Assembly (NCBI GenBank): GCA_022575985.1
Contig: JAKSXM010000231.1
Span: forward strand, 7,814,501-7,878,500
From: Anagrus nilaparvatae
Taxonomy: Eukaryota > Arthropoda > Insecta > Hymenoptera > Mymaridae
Direction: 5' to 3'
DNA length: 64,000 nt
Positions 23,526 to 36,539 of the stretch are shown in pieces. The translations under genes were made by a program, and so were the position numbers. The notes beneath the pieces are model-generated. The model was not told the origin of the DNA. It was given only the letters and a program-made list of their open reading frames with translations, and made no database searches. Positions within the stretch are counted from its first letter, which is position 1; each line of letters opens with the position of its first letter.

Positions 23526-23919
23526 ACTATTAAATTGCATAATACTATGAAACTTTTTTTTCTAATATTCTTGGATTATTAATATCATTTTTAAAACGTT
23601 CTAGAAACGTTGTAGAAACGTTTTGTGCTGTATCGCTGTATGCAAAAGTCATTTCTTTCAAAAACAAAAACAAATTCATTTTTTTTGCTTTAGTGTCGCA
23701 GCTGGAAAGAAACCTAAGCTTAAAATCCGGTCTAACTAATTTTATTATCCGTACGGATCCGTATTACGGATAATAAACTGATCAGTATGACACGCTATTT
23801 TTCATCAGTAACTGATTACACATGCGCACGAATGGTTATGATATTTTTTTATTTTAGTTTTGTTTTTATAAGGTTATGAATCTTGCTTTATAATTAGAAA
23901 ATAATTAGTATCTTATCAA

Positions 23920-24345
23920 AGAAAATGAATACTTTTTTATAAAATTTTCAATTTTTCACACTAACATATTTTCCAAATTTTCCAAGAAAGGAACTTTAAC
24001 ATTACCTGGGGATTTTCAAGGTTGAGAAAGGCATTTATATTGATAAAAATTTTGAATTTTTCACCCTAACGCATTTTCCAATTTTCCAAGATGGTGGAGC
24101 AAAAAAAAATTCAACATTATCTGCGAGTTTTAGCGGTTAAGAAAAACATTTATATTGATGATAATTTTTAATTTTTCACCTTAACGTATTTTCTGATTTT
24201 CCAAGATGGCGAAAGAAAAAATATGAAAAAAAGGAAGTTACTACAATACCCGGGGGTTTTGAAGGTGGAGCAAAATGTGTTTATGACTGAAAATTTTCAT
24301 TTTTACCCCCTATATATTTTCCAATTTTCAAGTATGGTGGACAGA
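23920..24345 (+). repeat. Motif-repeat family X, second element, left arm
   Basis: Three or four modules with 'TTTTCCAATTTTCCAAGATGG' type words (about 24080, 24200, 24310). An inverse copy of the first two lies at 26065-26260, so this is a second family-X element with inverted ends, opened by Helentron-like insertions. Confidence 0.6.
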
Positions 24346-24926
24346 AACTGGTTTTTAAAAAAAGTATGTAAGTGTGTGTGTGTGTGTGTGTGTATGTGTT
24401 TGTGTGTATGTATGTAATCGGAGATATTTCACAAACATTATGGAATTAAGACCTAATTTTTTTTTCCAAAATTTTTTTACCAAAAAATCTCGAGGTACTT
24501 TTTTTTTTTTATTTGGATGTAATACCTCATTTATTTCCATAAAAGTACTTATATTCAAAAGTATGCTTTTTACTCTATATCTCGAATCTGATAGTTAATT
24601 TTTTGAAAATTTTTTTCCCAAAATTTTCGTAACAAAAAAATACAAAAAACACCAAATATTTTTTTCTTTTTGGACGTAGTAACTAATTTATTTCCACGGA
24701 AGTACTAGTTTTAGAAAGTTCGTTTATAGTAATTTTTTGGATCTGATACCGAATTTTTCCAAAATTTTTTTCTCAAAATTTAAAAAATAAAAAAATTAAA
24801 AAAACTGCAATATTGGTTCCTCAATGAGGAACCTTTGTGATGGGTCAAATTTTGATTTTTGATTTTTTGGCATTAAACACGTTTTGGGACCATAGGAAGC
24901 TAAAAAACCAGTTTTTAAAAAAAGTA

Positions 24927-24972
<46 letters not shown>

Positions 24973-26057
24973 ACAACCATTATGGAATTAAGACCTAATT
25001 ATTTTTTCAAAAATATTTTCATCAAAAAATCTCAAAATACTTTTTTTTTTTTAATTTGGATGTAAAGCCTCATTTATTTCCATGAAAGTACTTATATTTG
25101 AAAGTATTGTTTTTACTCGATATCTCGAATCTGATACTTAATTTTTTGAAAATTATTTTGCCAAAAATTTCGTCATAAAAAATACAAAAAACACCAAATT
25201 TTTTTTTCTTTTTGGACGTAGTACCTAATTTATTTCTATGAAAGTACTAGTTTTAGAAAGCTTGATTATAGTCATTTTTTGGATCTGACACCGAATTTTT
25301 ACAAAAATTTTTTCTCAAAATTAAAAAAACAAAAAAATTAAAAAACCTGCAATATTTTATTTCTTTGGGTGTAATACCTTATTTAATTCCATGAAAGCTC
25401 TAATATCTGAAAATATTGTAACGGGTGATACTTCACAACCATTATGGAATTAAGACCTAATTTTTTTTTCCAAAAATTTTTTCATCAAAAAATCTCAAAA
25501 TACTTTTTTTTTTTTAATTTGGATGTAATACCTCATTTATTTCCATGAAAGTACTTATATTTGAAATTACGATTTTTACTTGATATCTCGAATCTGATAA
25601 TTAATTTTTTGAAAATTTTTTTCCTAAAATTTTCACCACAAAAAAACACAAAAAACACAAATTTTTTTTTCTTTTGGACGTAGTACCTAATTTATTTCTA
25701 TGAGATTACTAGTTTTAGAAAGTTCGTTTATAGTAATTTTTTGGATCTGATACCGAATTTATTAAAAATTTTGTTCTAAAAATTAAAAAAACAAAAAAAA
25801 TTTTAAAACTGCAATTTTTTTTTTTTGGGTGTAATACTTCATTTAGTTCCATGAAAGTACTTATATTTGAAAATATGGTTTTTACTCGATATCTCGAATC
25901 TGATAATTAATTTTTTGAAAATTTGTTCTACAATTTTTGATCAATAAAACTTTTAGAAATGTATGTATGATTGCATGCTTGTAATCGGTGATATCTGTGG
26001 CATATTGAAGTATTAAGCTCATTGTTTGAGGAACCTTAGTGCCAGCTAGTTGGCAAG
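24345..26057 (+). mobile_element. Helentron-like elements, copies D (partial) and E
   Basis: Copy D begins at its core (GGTTTTTAAAAAAAGTATG) and microsatellite at about 24370-24415, without the 5' hairpin. Copy E starts at 24815 with GGTTCCTCAATGAGGAACC, has a (GT)n tract at about 24927-24970 and several tandem units. It ends TGAGGAACC and stem-loop TGCCAGCTAGTTGGCA at 26040-26055. The stem keeps its ends but changes its loop relative to copies A and B, so there are at least two subfamilies. Confidence 0.6.
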
Positions 26058-26064
26058 GTATTTT

Positions 26065-26260
26065 TTATTTTTGGCCAGCCATCTTGGAAAATTGGAAAAT
26101 GCGTTAGGGTGAAAAATTGAAAATTTTTATCAATATAAACGCCTTTCTCTACCTCGAAAATCCCCAGGTAATGTTAAAGTTCCTTTCTTGGAAAATTTGG
26201 AAAATACGTTAGTGTGATAAATTGAAAATTTTATAAAAAAGTATTTATTTTCTTTGATTT
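26065..26260 (-). repeat. Motif-repeat family X, second element, right arm
   Basis: Inverse complement of 23920-24090, including CCATCTTGGAAAATTGGAAA and 'CCCCAGGTAATGTTAAAGTT'. Confidence 0.65.
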
Positions 26261-27388
26261 GGTGTTTTTAATATTCATTAGCTGGACATTCAAATAAATT
26301 AATTAAAACATTTCTCGTAAATTTTCAATCATTTTTGGTCAAATATTTATTTTGTAAAAAAAGCGCGGGTGGACGACTGGAAATTCTACTTTTTGGCTAA
26401 CTGGACAAAAAAATACATCTTCCCCCCCTAGAAAATTTGTGCGTTGTGATTTTATGATTAAATACACCTTATTTAAACATTTTATGCAAAAATACTATAG
26501 AGAAAAATTTTTACGAAAATCAGGTTTCTTTTATATTTCTAACGGCCTACAGCTGGAAAAAAATTTTTGAGACATATAAAATCAATTTTAGTCAAATACA
26601 ATTTTGGCAACAATTTAAAAGTTGGTCATTTTTGGAAAATATGGTTATTTGGTTTACTGGTTATAATGGTAAGAGAATTACTGATAAAAAAATGCGCTTT
26701 ACAAGAATTAAAAACTGAAATTTAAAAAAATAATGAGATCAGCTAGAAAGTATTTAGTTGACTTACAAGGTAGCAGCGTTGTTTAAAATATAACCTAAAC
26801 GCCCTAACTTATAGCTTAGAATTCTGCTAGAGGTATTTATGAGAGAGATAAATTGAGGGTATGGGGGACGTTTTAACATGGAACATATTCATTGGATGGG
26901 GTATTTGAAAAAGTCTGGCTTGACAGGGGGGCTGAAATACTGACGTTTTTAGGGGGGAAGGGATAAAATGGACCCTGATAAGAACAAGAACTTAGAATAC
27001 TTTAGGTTTATGGACATAGGATAATTGATAATTGGATTTATTGTAATTTCGGTTTTTGGATTTATTACTGTTATGAGTTAGTATGTTTTATGATCTTTAG
27101 TTGTGTGAATACACAAACCAGTTATAATTTTTTTTAACTATATTTTTAGAATTTCAAATAATATTTAAAAAAAATAAATAAAAGTATTATAATTGAATAC
27201 AGTAATTTTGATTGATTATATTTTACTCTGATTATACATTAAAATTTAATTACTAAAACTTTTTAAAAAATTATACAGTGATTGTATAACATTTATATAT
27301 TACACCAAAAATTTAACTATATATATTAAACATGATCCATGCATTTAGGTTTTGTTTACACAAACCGACATCAAATTTTTTTTCATGC
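26261..27388. other. Intergenic; inverted homologue of the 4.3-4.8 kb region
   Basis: 26868-26960 and 27320-27375 are inverted, diverged relatives of sequence near 4735-4790 and 4268-4315 (shared words TTTTAACATGGAACAT and CGGTTTGTGTAAACA). No gene recognised. Confidence 0.45.
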
Positions 27389-27389
27389 A

Positions 27390-30300
27390 TTATGTTTTTA
27401 CAGCACATTTAATTAAAAAAAAACTTACAAAATATTTAAAATTCTTGATTAATATATCTAGTAAATCAGATTCATGAAAAATTATGAAATCTTTATTGAA
27501 GAATTCACCAAATCCAATGAAATCTCCAAAAATAACTTGTGATATGTCAGTTAAAAAAGTCTCATTTGAGTGATCATATCTGTTTCGGTTTCCACAGTCA
27601 TTTATAATATTATTCAAAGCATAAATATTTATTTGTAAAATATTGCTTAAAGGGAATTCTAAAAAAGAAATCGTCCAAATCAAAATTTCAAATGGATCTA
27701 ATAAAAAAGTTTCTTTTCTTGTTACTTCAAGTTTCCAATATTCCTTTAAATGATTACTATCAGTGGTAAAGAGGTCTGATGCTCGATTGGAATCTTAAAA
27801 ATGAAAAAAATTTAATAAACTATAAATAAACTAATAAACTATAAAATGTACTTTCTATTGATCGTTTTTTCAATAATAAGTAGTTTCACCATTTATCTAT
27901 TGGCTATAAAAATAGTAGTGGGGGTAAAAAAACTAAATTTTTATTTTGAAGATTTAAAAAGCTTGTAAAAAGTTAAACAATTAAAACAAATTTTTTTTGT
28001 TGAAAAAAACGCTCCCTATAAGATGGGAAGTCGTTTCTCAAAGAATAGCAATATTGAATGAAGATGATTTTTTAGAATCTAACGTTCAGAATTACGAGAG
28101 CTATGAGATGAAACAAAAAGTGAATACGAAATTCCGTACAGGATGGATATTCACTGTTAAGTGATATTATGTTCATTAATTAATATTTTACAAAAATAAT
28201 AATAAAAAAATTAAAACAATACTTTAAAGATGAAAAAATAAAAAAATAAAAAAATAAAAAAATAAAATGTATATAAAGTTTATATACATTTTATTTTTTA
28301 GGATAAACCTTAAAGTGGACAATTTTAATATAAACTGCTGCAAGTCCTTTTTTATATATTTTTTTTTGTATCATTTTTGTTTAAAAATATGTGAAGTAAA
28401 AATTTCATGAAATCTATGTTTCATCTTGAAAACATCTGAAAGAATCACCACTAATGACTTAGTAGGCTAACAGGTGTTTCATGCCCCATGCACCGTAATC
28501 ATAGTTCAATGTATTAGAATTTTTAAGAATCATAAAGTACAGCCCAATTCACTTAAAATCTGTCAAAAAATTCTTTTCCTTATGATAAAAAAAGCACAAT
28601 TATTTTAATATTCTCTATATCTTATGTTACTACTATATATATTTGAAAATTTATTTGTGTGTCTGTGTGTGTGTATGTGTGTATGTGTGTATGGATCATC
28701 ATCAGGGTCAAACCAGTGAACGCAATTATATCAAACCAGTGTGAAATTAAAAAAAAAATCCGCGGGTGACATAGGCCATAGTTTTGCGTCTCAGCTATCG
28801 TACTTTTGGAGATATTCAATTTTTAAAGTTTTTTTTTTAAATTTTTAACAAAAATTGAAATATCTTGAGACTTAATAGTATTCGATTCGACACCAATTAT
28901 TGCGTATTTACCTAAATTTTTATTAGTAAAAATTTATATATGCATGGAATATTTATAAATAATTGAAATTTTCCAAAATGAGAAATGATATCAAATTTAA
29001 ACTCAGACACCTAAAAAATGTATAGGATAAGTACCCACAGCCCATAACTTTTAAAATATTGTCAAGATTTATTAGAATTCGATCATTTTCCGCTATTTTG
29101 GGCGCCATTTTGAATTCAATTTTCAAAAAAAAAATTGGAAGGCTTATCGATAAGCTTCGTGTTTTCAAGTAGTTTCAACCTTCAGAAAACCGAAAAAAAT
29201 CGTGAACAAGAAATTGGTGATAGGTGCCAAAAAGATTTTTCCACTTTTATGTCAAAAACTGTCTTTTTTCGTAACTGAGCTACCCGATTTTTGAAAATTT
29301 TTATTTTAAGGGTTTTTTACGGCATTTTTTGGGATTTTCGTTGAAACAAGTTCAAAACTAATACAAACAAGGATTTAACATCGGTTTTTAACAATATTTT
29401 GACATTTATAAGCAAGAAAATACAAAAATAAAAAGTATATAAGTTTATATAAAATCATCATTTGGGCTGGATTTGCTCCTCAAAGTAGAAAATTTTAATA
29501 TAAACTGCTGCAATTCCTTTTTTATACATTTTTTTTACAGTTTTTTTTTTGAAATATGTAAAGTAAAAATTGGATGAAAACAATATTTCATCTTGGAAAA
29601 GCCTGAAAGAATCATCAGTAGGTCTAACAGGTGTTTCCTACCGCATATACCGTAATCATCGTTCAAAGTATTACAACTTTTAAGAAACATCTAGTAAAGC
29701 TCTATTTATAAAAAGCGTATGTCACAGAGCAGTGAAAATCTATCCTGTATGAAATTTTGTATTCACTTTTTGCTTTAGCTCGTAGCTTTCTAAATTTTGA
29801 CTGTTATTTCTAAAAAATCATTGTTTTTTGGAGTGAGAACGGTAGATTCATTCATTTTTTAGAACATAGTATTAAATGAACTTTTAATGATTTATATAGC
29901 AACGAATACTAAACATATTAAATTCATTCAGAGTTTATTCAATTATTTGAAAATTTTGAATGATAAATAGAAAAAATACAAGTTTGATACATAACAGTAT
30001 TAAAACAAACATTTTGTTATTCAATATTTATAAAATTAGTACTTTCCAAAAACAAAATAATTTATTGCAATAATAGTATTGCCAATAACTTACTTTGTAA
30101 GAATACCTGATTTTTAATTGCATGGTATTATCCCAATACAAAAAAAAAAAGAATTTTTAGTATACTCAATCTTTAAAGGCGAAAAAGTACAAGACTAAAG
30201 TAAAATGTCGTACAGTGCATAAAAAAGTTAAAAATGCTTCTATGGTTTAATATTGTGCTATGACTTAAGAATGCTTACTTACCATAATTATAAGACCAGA

Positions 30301-30637
30301 AAAGAAGTAAATTTAAAAAAGATGAAGTACATGATGCATATGTTAATAGATTATGAATGATAAGAGGCATTTCATTTCTGGCTAGCTTTGAAGTATACAA
30401 ATCAGAGAATGAAAAAAAACACAAAATTAAAAAATTAAGATAATTTTTAATTTTATCTTCGTATGTCCGTGTTTCTAAAATAATTGATTCAATAAGATTT
30501 AATACCAAATCCCATTCAAAATCCGTAAAATTAAGTAGTGTGAGTTTAAAAGGGATTATTGACAGGCTTTTATTAAAATAAAAACCCAAATGCTCATTCT
30601 CAGTTTCACTAAAAAATACAAATCTTAAATTTTTCAT
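27390..30637 (-). CDS. Unrecognised two-exon gene, membrane-protein-like
   Basis: Exon 1 (30637-30283) starts at ATG and ends at a GTAAGT donor. Exon 2 (27793 leftward) begins after TTTTTAAG and keeps the frame across the junction. Exon 2 either ends at a GTAAGT donor at 27428-27423, giving 240 codons, with later exons not found, or reads through to a stop at 27390 (about 250 aa). Exon 1 has one or two hydrophobic segments near residues 65-80 and 95-115; exon 2 has one near residues 165-185 and an acidic C-terminal half. Lengths resemble receptor exons 1 and 2, but the intron phase and residues do not match 7tm_6, so I do not call it an odorant receptor. A gustatory-type receptor or lineage-specific protein is possible. 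The intron contains a fold-back repeat at 28.05-29.83 kb. Confidence 0.45.
28055..29835. repeat. Fold-back repeat with internal duplication, in the intron
   Basis: 28060-28160 and 29735-29825 are inverted copies (shared AAAAAGTGAATAC and TACAGGAT). Inside, 28310-28540 and 29480-29690 are direct copies (TTTTAATATAAACTGCTGCA; AACAGGTGTTTC). The segment 28700-28820 also recurs at 35425-35510, and 29180-29300 at 38240-38350, so it belongs to a dispersed family. Confidence 0.6.
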
Positions 30638-30639
30638 AT

Positions 30640-32015
30640 TAATTACAATATTTATCCGCTCTGCTAATTTTATAAGTTTTATTGAAAAATTATGTTATTC
30701 GCCTATTTTTTTAAATATTTTAAATCTCATTTACAATATAAAGTTATAAGAGAAATAAAAAATTTCTTCCATAACATGTACTCCAGCACTCATTCGTTTT
30801 ATTAATACCCACCCCTCTTTTAAAATATAAAAGTTTCTATGAATAATTTTATAAAATTATTATCTAAAGTATTACAATTAAATGTCATATACTTGTTACG
30901 CCCACTTTTAAACCATTTGTAACTTTAATTTACATATCAATAAAAATATTGATTTAATTATTGATTACCTCTTTTAAATAAATAATTAACTAACTATTTT
31001 AAATTTATTACGAGTTATTTTATAAAACGGTCCTGGTACTCAGGGCTTAAAAATATTTTGTGGAAGTATAAGTTTCTTCAGAGATTGGTACTTAAATCTA
31101 CCTTTACATTACAATATACCTGAAACTGCAAGAGCGGTAAAAAAGCTTTTACAAAAAAATTGATGACCTAAATTTTTTTTGGAATTGCATGATCTTTTTT
31201 ACCACCTAGAAATAATTTATCTTGTTGCCTTTTACCCAGAAAAAAGAGATGAAAACTCCACTATTTGGTTACACATTAGAGGAAAAATTGTGATACGTAA
31301 AATTATGTTTTTTTAATTTTTTTCATAATAGCATATTTTAAGCAATTTGCATTTTTTACATGTAAAAATCGCGAAATTTGTTTTTAAAGTAGATTTTGCT
31401 AAAATTCATTTCTTTAAAATAGAAATTCCACAAAAACTTTTGTTATTTCGATTTTAAACTTGAAGATAATCAAACTCGTTACACCAAACTTAATATGACA
31501 TGTACAAGCCGTTTTTTAGTTATTTTAATGTCATAATAAAAAGCTTCAAGCACACCTTAAAGATATTAAGTAATGAATAATAATACTTTTAAAATATTAT
31601 AAAAGTAAATGGATATTGAATTTTCCGATATATTCATGTTGACAATTTGACACTATATTGACCATTCCTTTACTAATCGATGCTAAGAATATAAAAAGAA
31701 ATTTATTGACTAGGAGACCGTGATATTCAAAATATTTTTGCTTTATTATATTATGTGATATTTACAGTTTTCAATAAGTTAAATCACTAATATTTCTTTT
31801 AATGAAACAAGTTACTTTAATTGATTAAATTTATGGAAGAAAGCAAAAATCTCTCATGACTTTTAAATTTTCCACCAAACCAGATATCTTTAAGTTTTTT
31901 GTAACATTGGATGTTAGTTAATATTGATGTAATTTAAATAAATTTACAAAGAATTTTGAAGTTGATTTACATTTACGTTGCACGGACTGATTGAAAAGAT
32001 TTCAAATCTAAGTAC
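30640..32015. other. Intergenic, no gene recognised
   Basis: A+T-rich, many short homopolymers, no exon or defined repeat seen. Confidence 0.4.
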
Positions 32016-32019
32016 TAAA

Positions 32020-32690
32020 TAAAATTCGAAACCGTTCTGTACCTTATAAAATGTATCTCTGATATTAATTTTTTACTCTCGAGCATTAAAGTACACTTAT
32101 ACCTGTATAATTTTATTTTGGTAAGCTGCTGATGACTGAGAGGGTGGCTGTTAAGTTATATCATTCCATCCGGGGACTCATTTTTTGCAAACCTAATGAT
32201 GCTTATAAAATTTGAACTTTACTAATTTTTAGCCCTCTAGGTGCAAATCTGTCAATTAAGACCAAAATTACAAAATTTAGATTCTTACGATTTTGGCCAA
32301 AAATAGTGAATACAGCTATCTAGGAGCAAAAGTTTTAAAAGCTAATGTCTGATTCAAATTAAGCTATAAATTTAATAAAAAATTTCATTAAAAAATTAAA
32401 AATGGCTAAAAACGTAATTTTGGTTTCAATTGGCAAATTCGCACCGAGAGGGCTGAAAAATCAGAAAAGTTCATATTTTCTGCGTATAAAAAAGGTTGCA
32501 TAAAATGAGTCATATATATGAGGAGACACAATCCGACAATGACGGATTGTATATAACTTCTCAGCCATCCACAGCTTACCGAAATCAAATTATACAGGTA
32601 TAAGTGTACTTCAATGCTTGACAGTGAATAACTTAACTTCAGAGATACATTTTATAAGGTTCCGAACAGTTTTTAACTTTATTTGGTATG
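32020..32690. mobile_element. Inverted-repeat (fold-back) element
   Basis: Arms of about 150 bp at 32020-32180 and 32515-32690 share ACCTTATAAAATGTATCTCT, GTACACTTATACCTGTATAA and GGTAAGCTG. The centre contains further inverted words around 'CGATTTTGGCCAAAAATAG'. No transposase. Confidence 0.7.
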
Positions 32691-34080
32691 TATAAAGAAA
32701 TATAAAAGTAGATTAAAATGAAAAAACCTCAAAAATACGGTTTTTTACCTGAAAAAGAAAGTTTTCAAATTCTTTCTTATTGACATAAAGAAAAATAAAG
32801 CTGGGAACTGTTTTAATTTTGACGGCATTAACTTGGAAAAATATATAAAATGGATCCCGTTTTTAAGATTCTTAATAACTCGAACATCAATTTAAAATCA
32901 TTTCAAGCCCACCAGATTAATTTAATCATAGGATTTTAAGTAAGTTTGCTTAAAATTACAGATTCAATTGTTCAAATTTTATTCAGTATTATAAAAAAAT
33001 AAGATAATTTTTATTGCCTGGTTAAAAATCGAATTCTCTGTTCTATATTAAAAAGTTAATTTATTTTAGCAAAAAGTTATGAATTAATATTAAATATTTC
33101 ATATGTTTTATTAAATTTAAGTTTTTTGTGGAATTTCTATTTCAGTTAAATGAATTTTAGCATACTTTGATCTAAATACAGTTGGTATGGTTTTTTGTGT
33201 GAAAATATACAATATGCGTATAATTTCTAAAATAAATTTGTATTAATTGTTATACACTTTAATATTACACTGTAATACACGAATATACGTGTTTAACACC
33301 AGGTATGAATATTCTTTCTTTTATTATGAGAAATTCAATAATTATAATTGTTATAGTATAAATTTCAAAAATGTTTTTACTTTAATTTTAATACCTTACA
33401 ATATGTAATTGAATATTCAAGATACATTCGATCTAATAAATGTCTAGAAAGCTTTATGTCTTGACATAAATAATAAATTTTCATTGATATTTTTCTTCGC
33501 TTTTTTCATATTTTGTAGCGAATAAATCAAAATATAATAAATTATACGTGTCTAGTTATTCCTATAGTATTAAAGCCACTTTACTGAATACAATTATATT
33601 ATATTTCATTCGTACGGTATAAATGTATTCTTTTTTATTATAAAATACAGATTTATTATAATATTAGTGTACAGTAGAGTGGACCTAATTTTGGACTTTG
33701 TAGAAAAACTTTGCTTTCCGGGTTTTTTTGTGAACTTTTGCTCATAAAAAGTCCCCAGATCTAAGAATTGGACTTTTGCTTTGCAAAAACACGTTCCTGT
33801 AAGCACCGCAATTTTTTCATTTAAATAACGAATTTTGAAAATACTAAATTTTGACTTTTCAGCTTTCTAATTTTTTAAGGTGCTAAAAAATTTTTTTAAA
33901 CTTTGGTTAATAGATATAAAAGGATGTTTAGACATATAAAAATGGATCCCCAAAATTTTAGAAGTCCCAGAAAATTTTATTTCATAATAATTAAATTTTT
34001 AAAAATCGCAATTTACCAATTTAAAATACATTCAAACTAAAAAACAAAGAGAATACTTTAATATACTAGTGTAGTAATTG
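32691..34080. other. Intergenic, no gene recognised
   Basis: A+T-rich non-coding sequence up to the LINE remnant. Confidence 0.35.
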
Positions 34081-34099
34081 AAAAAAAATAAACTATGGT

Positions 34100-35225
34100 C
34101 AATTAATTATGCAGATGATATCGTTTTAAAGTCTGCAAGTGAGGAAGGGTTAAGAGACTTTAAGATGCTTAAAAAATATTTAATTTAGAAGAAATTCATG
34201 CATTCATTCATCATTGAATGCAGAGAAAACTAAATTCATGGTAATAAAAAATAGAAAAAATAAAAATAGCAAATTCAAAAAAAAGATATTTTGGGGCGAT
34301 AAAGTAATTGAAGAAGTAGAGAAATTTAACTATCTAGGATATTTACTGAGTAATAATAATAATGACCATGAGCATGTCAAAAATCAAACAGCAAAAGCAA
34401 GAGCACTATTTAGAAAATTTTGGGGAAAAGGACAAAGATTAGTCAAGGATGACTGGAAACAAAGAATAGCTTTATTTAATACTTTGATAAATAGCATAGC
34501 GTTTTATGGAGTCGAAATTTTTGGATGGAAGCAGTATGAATGCATTGAGGCACTTTAAAAGTAATATATTCAATGGGTCCTTAAAGTTGAGAGAACTTAC
34601 TATATAATAAGAAGAGAGACAAAAACTACAAAAATGTGCTATGAAGCAAGGAGAAGAGCAGCAAGGTACAAAAAAAAATTAGCAACATTGAATGTAAATG
34701 ATGTCAGACTAGAGACCTATAAGAAAAAATACCTACATCGGGAGTTTAATAAATATCAAGAAGAAAAAGATAGAACATTAAAAGATAGGAATACAACATA
34801 TGAAAAAATAGATGAATGGCTAAGGATGGGGGAAGTAGTAAGTGAAAAAATTAGAGATGTATGGAAAACTAATACAAAAAATGATGATTTATTGATGATA
34901 GAAGAATCTAGCTATGCAAATGACATAAAAGAAATTCTAACTAAAGAATGGAGTAGTGACATAACATATGAATATTTAGAAAAAGAATGTAATATACAAA
35001 AAAAGAAAAATATGGAACAAAAGGTGAATTTAAAGTTAGGAGAGATGAGAGTAAAAAAAATGCAGATTGGTTAAAAAATTTGAAGAAACTCCTAAACATC
35101 TGTTTGAAGATTGTGTAAGTATTAAAAGTGACATTTAAAAAGCTCTAAATAAGGAAGGTAGTGGAATCCCGTTTATTTTAGAAATAGAATGGACGTTGAA
35201 AAGAACTGATACTGAGTAAAATAAT
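34100..35225 (+). pseudogene. LINE reverse-transcriptase C-terminal remnant
   Basis: 34105-34190 encodes NYADDIVLKSASEEGL, the catalytic YADD box. After a frameshift, 34214-34555 gives LNAEKTKFMVIKN, 'FNYLGYLLSNNN' and GVEIFGWKQ, the palm/thumb region of many arthropod LINEs. 34634-35074 is lysine/glutamate-rich, and a final piece near 35085-35120 reads ETPKHLFEDC, like the zinc-binding tail common at LINE ends. Frame changes after each segment and lack of the N-terminal half show a 5'-truncated dead copy. Unlike the LINE at 11.1-12.3 kb it is as A+T-rich as its surroundings, suggesting an older or different family. Confidence 0.8.
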
Positions 35226-35424
35226 GTATAATTTTCTTTAATATTTGGAGAATAAAAAATAAAAGATCAATATTAAAAACTTTAGTAGCTAAAATTTAAA
35301 ATTATAAAGTAAAAAGAATGTGAATTATATTGTAAAATTTTATGTAAATTGAGTGCTAATAGCACAAATGTCTGTACCCTAATGACTCAAGAATCGCCGA
35401 ACCATTTATGAACCACGCATGAAA

Positions 35425-35510
35425 CCAGTGTCAAAATAAAGAAAAAAAGTCTGCGGGTGACATAGGCCATAGTTTTGCGACTCAGCTATTGTATTTTTGA
35501 AGATATTAAA
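35425..35510 (+). repeat. Dispersed repeat fragment
   Basis: Matches 28735-28820 (word GCGGGTGACATAGGCCATAG and flanks). Confidence 0.6.
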
Positions 35511-35879
35511 TATTTAGTGTTTTTGAACTTGATAAAATTTAAAAAAATTTTTAACTAAAGTTGAAATATCTCGAGACTATTGAAAATTTTACCATGGAAC
35601 TTTGTAGTATTCGATTCGGCACTAATTTTTACGTATTCGCTGAAATTTTTATTCAAAACGGAGGTATCTTTAAAATTTTATTAGTAATTTTTGAAGTGTG
35701 TGTCTGAGTGTCAATGTGTTTTATCATTTATTGTAGCATGTATATATTTTGGACAATAACAACATGATAATAATAAAAAATCAATAACATCAACACCGGG
35801 AACAAATCACAAGGGGGAGAGCCCCCCCTCTCACCTATGCTAGTATAATATATACTTTAAATATTAGTAGAGGAAATAA

Positions 35880-36510
35880 TTACATATCCTGCCCGTCTTC
35901 CACTAAGAACAAAAATAACCCACATTTTTGTGAAATTCACTTCATCACTACTTTAGCTAAAAAGTTGTGGTTTCAAAACTTTATGGACGAACCCCTATTT
36001 GGGTTGGTTTGCCCCTTTGTGGGGGTAAAAAAAGTTTATAAAAAACAATTGGAATCGATTAATTTTTGCATTCTAAAAAGAAAAAATGAATATGAATTTT
36101 TTGGTTAAATGTACATTTCAAGTTACAGCCTTTAACTCTTTAATTTTTTTTATTTCAATACTTATCAGATTATGGCGCGTATAATTTTCATAGGTTTTAA
36201 ATCTTTCCATTTTTTGCCATACTCTGAGTATTGAAATCAAAAAAATCAAAGTGTTAAGGGCTGTAACTTGAAATGTACATTTAATCAAAAAATTCATATT
36301 CGCCTTTTCTTTTTAGAATTCAAAAATTAATTGATTCCAATCATTTTTTATAAACAGTTTTTACCCCCACAAACGGGAAAACCAACCCAAATAGGGGTTC
36401 GTTCACAAAGTTTTGAAACCACAACTTTTTAGCTAAGGTAGTGCTGAAGCAAATTTCACAAAAATTTGGATTATTTTTGTTGTTGGTGGCAGACGGGCAA
36501 TTACCTCATT
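35880..36510. mobile_element. Long-arm palindromic MITE
   Basis: About 300-bp arms meeting near 36180-36200. Paired words are GCCCGTCT at 35891 with AGACGGGC at 36491, CCCCTATTTGGGTTGGTTT with its inverse at about 36385, and AAATGTACATTTCAAGTTAC with its inverse at about 36265. The arms are strongly conserved, with scattered mismatches. No coding capacity. Confidence 0.8.
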
Positions 36511-36539
36511 TTGATGTAATAATTTTCTCTACTATAAAC

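Noticed and set aside
27390..30637. Third odorant receptor
   Set aside because: Exon lengths are similar, but intron phase, N-terminal pattern and C-terminal motifs of 7tm_6 are absent.
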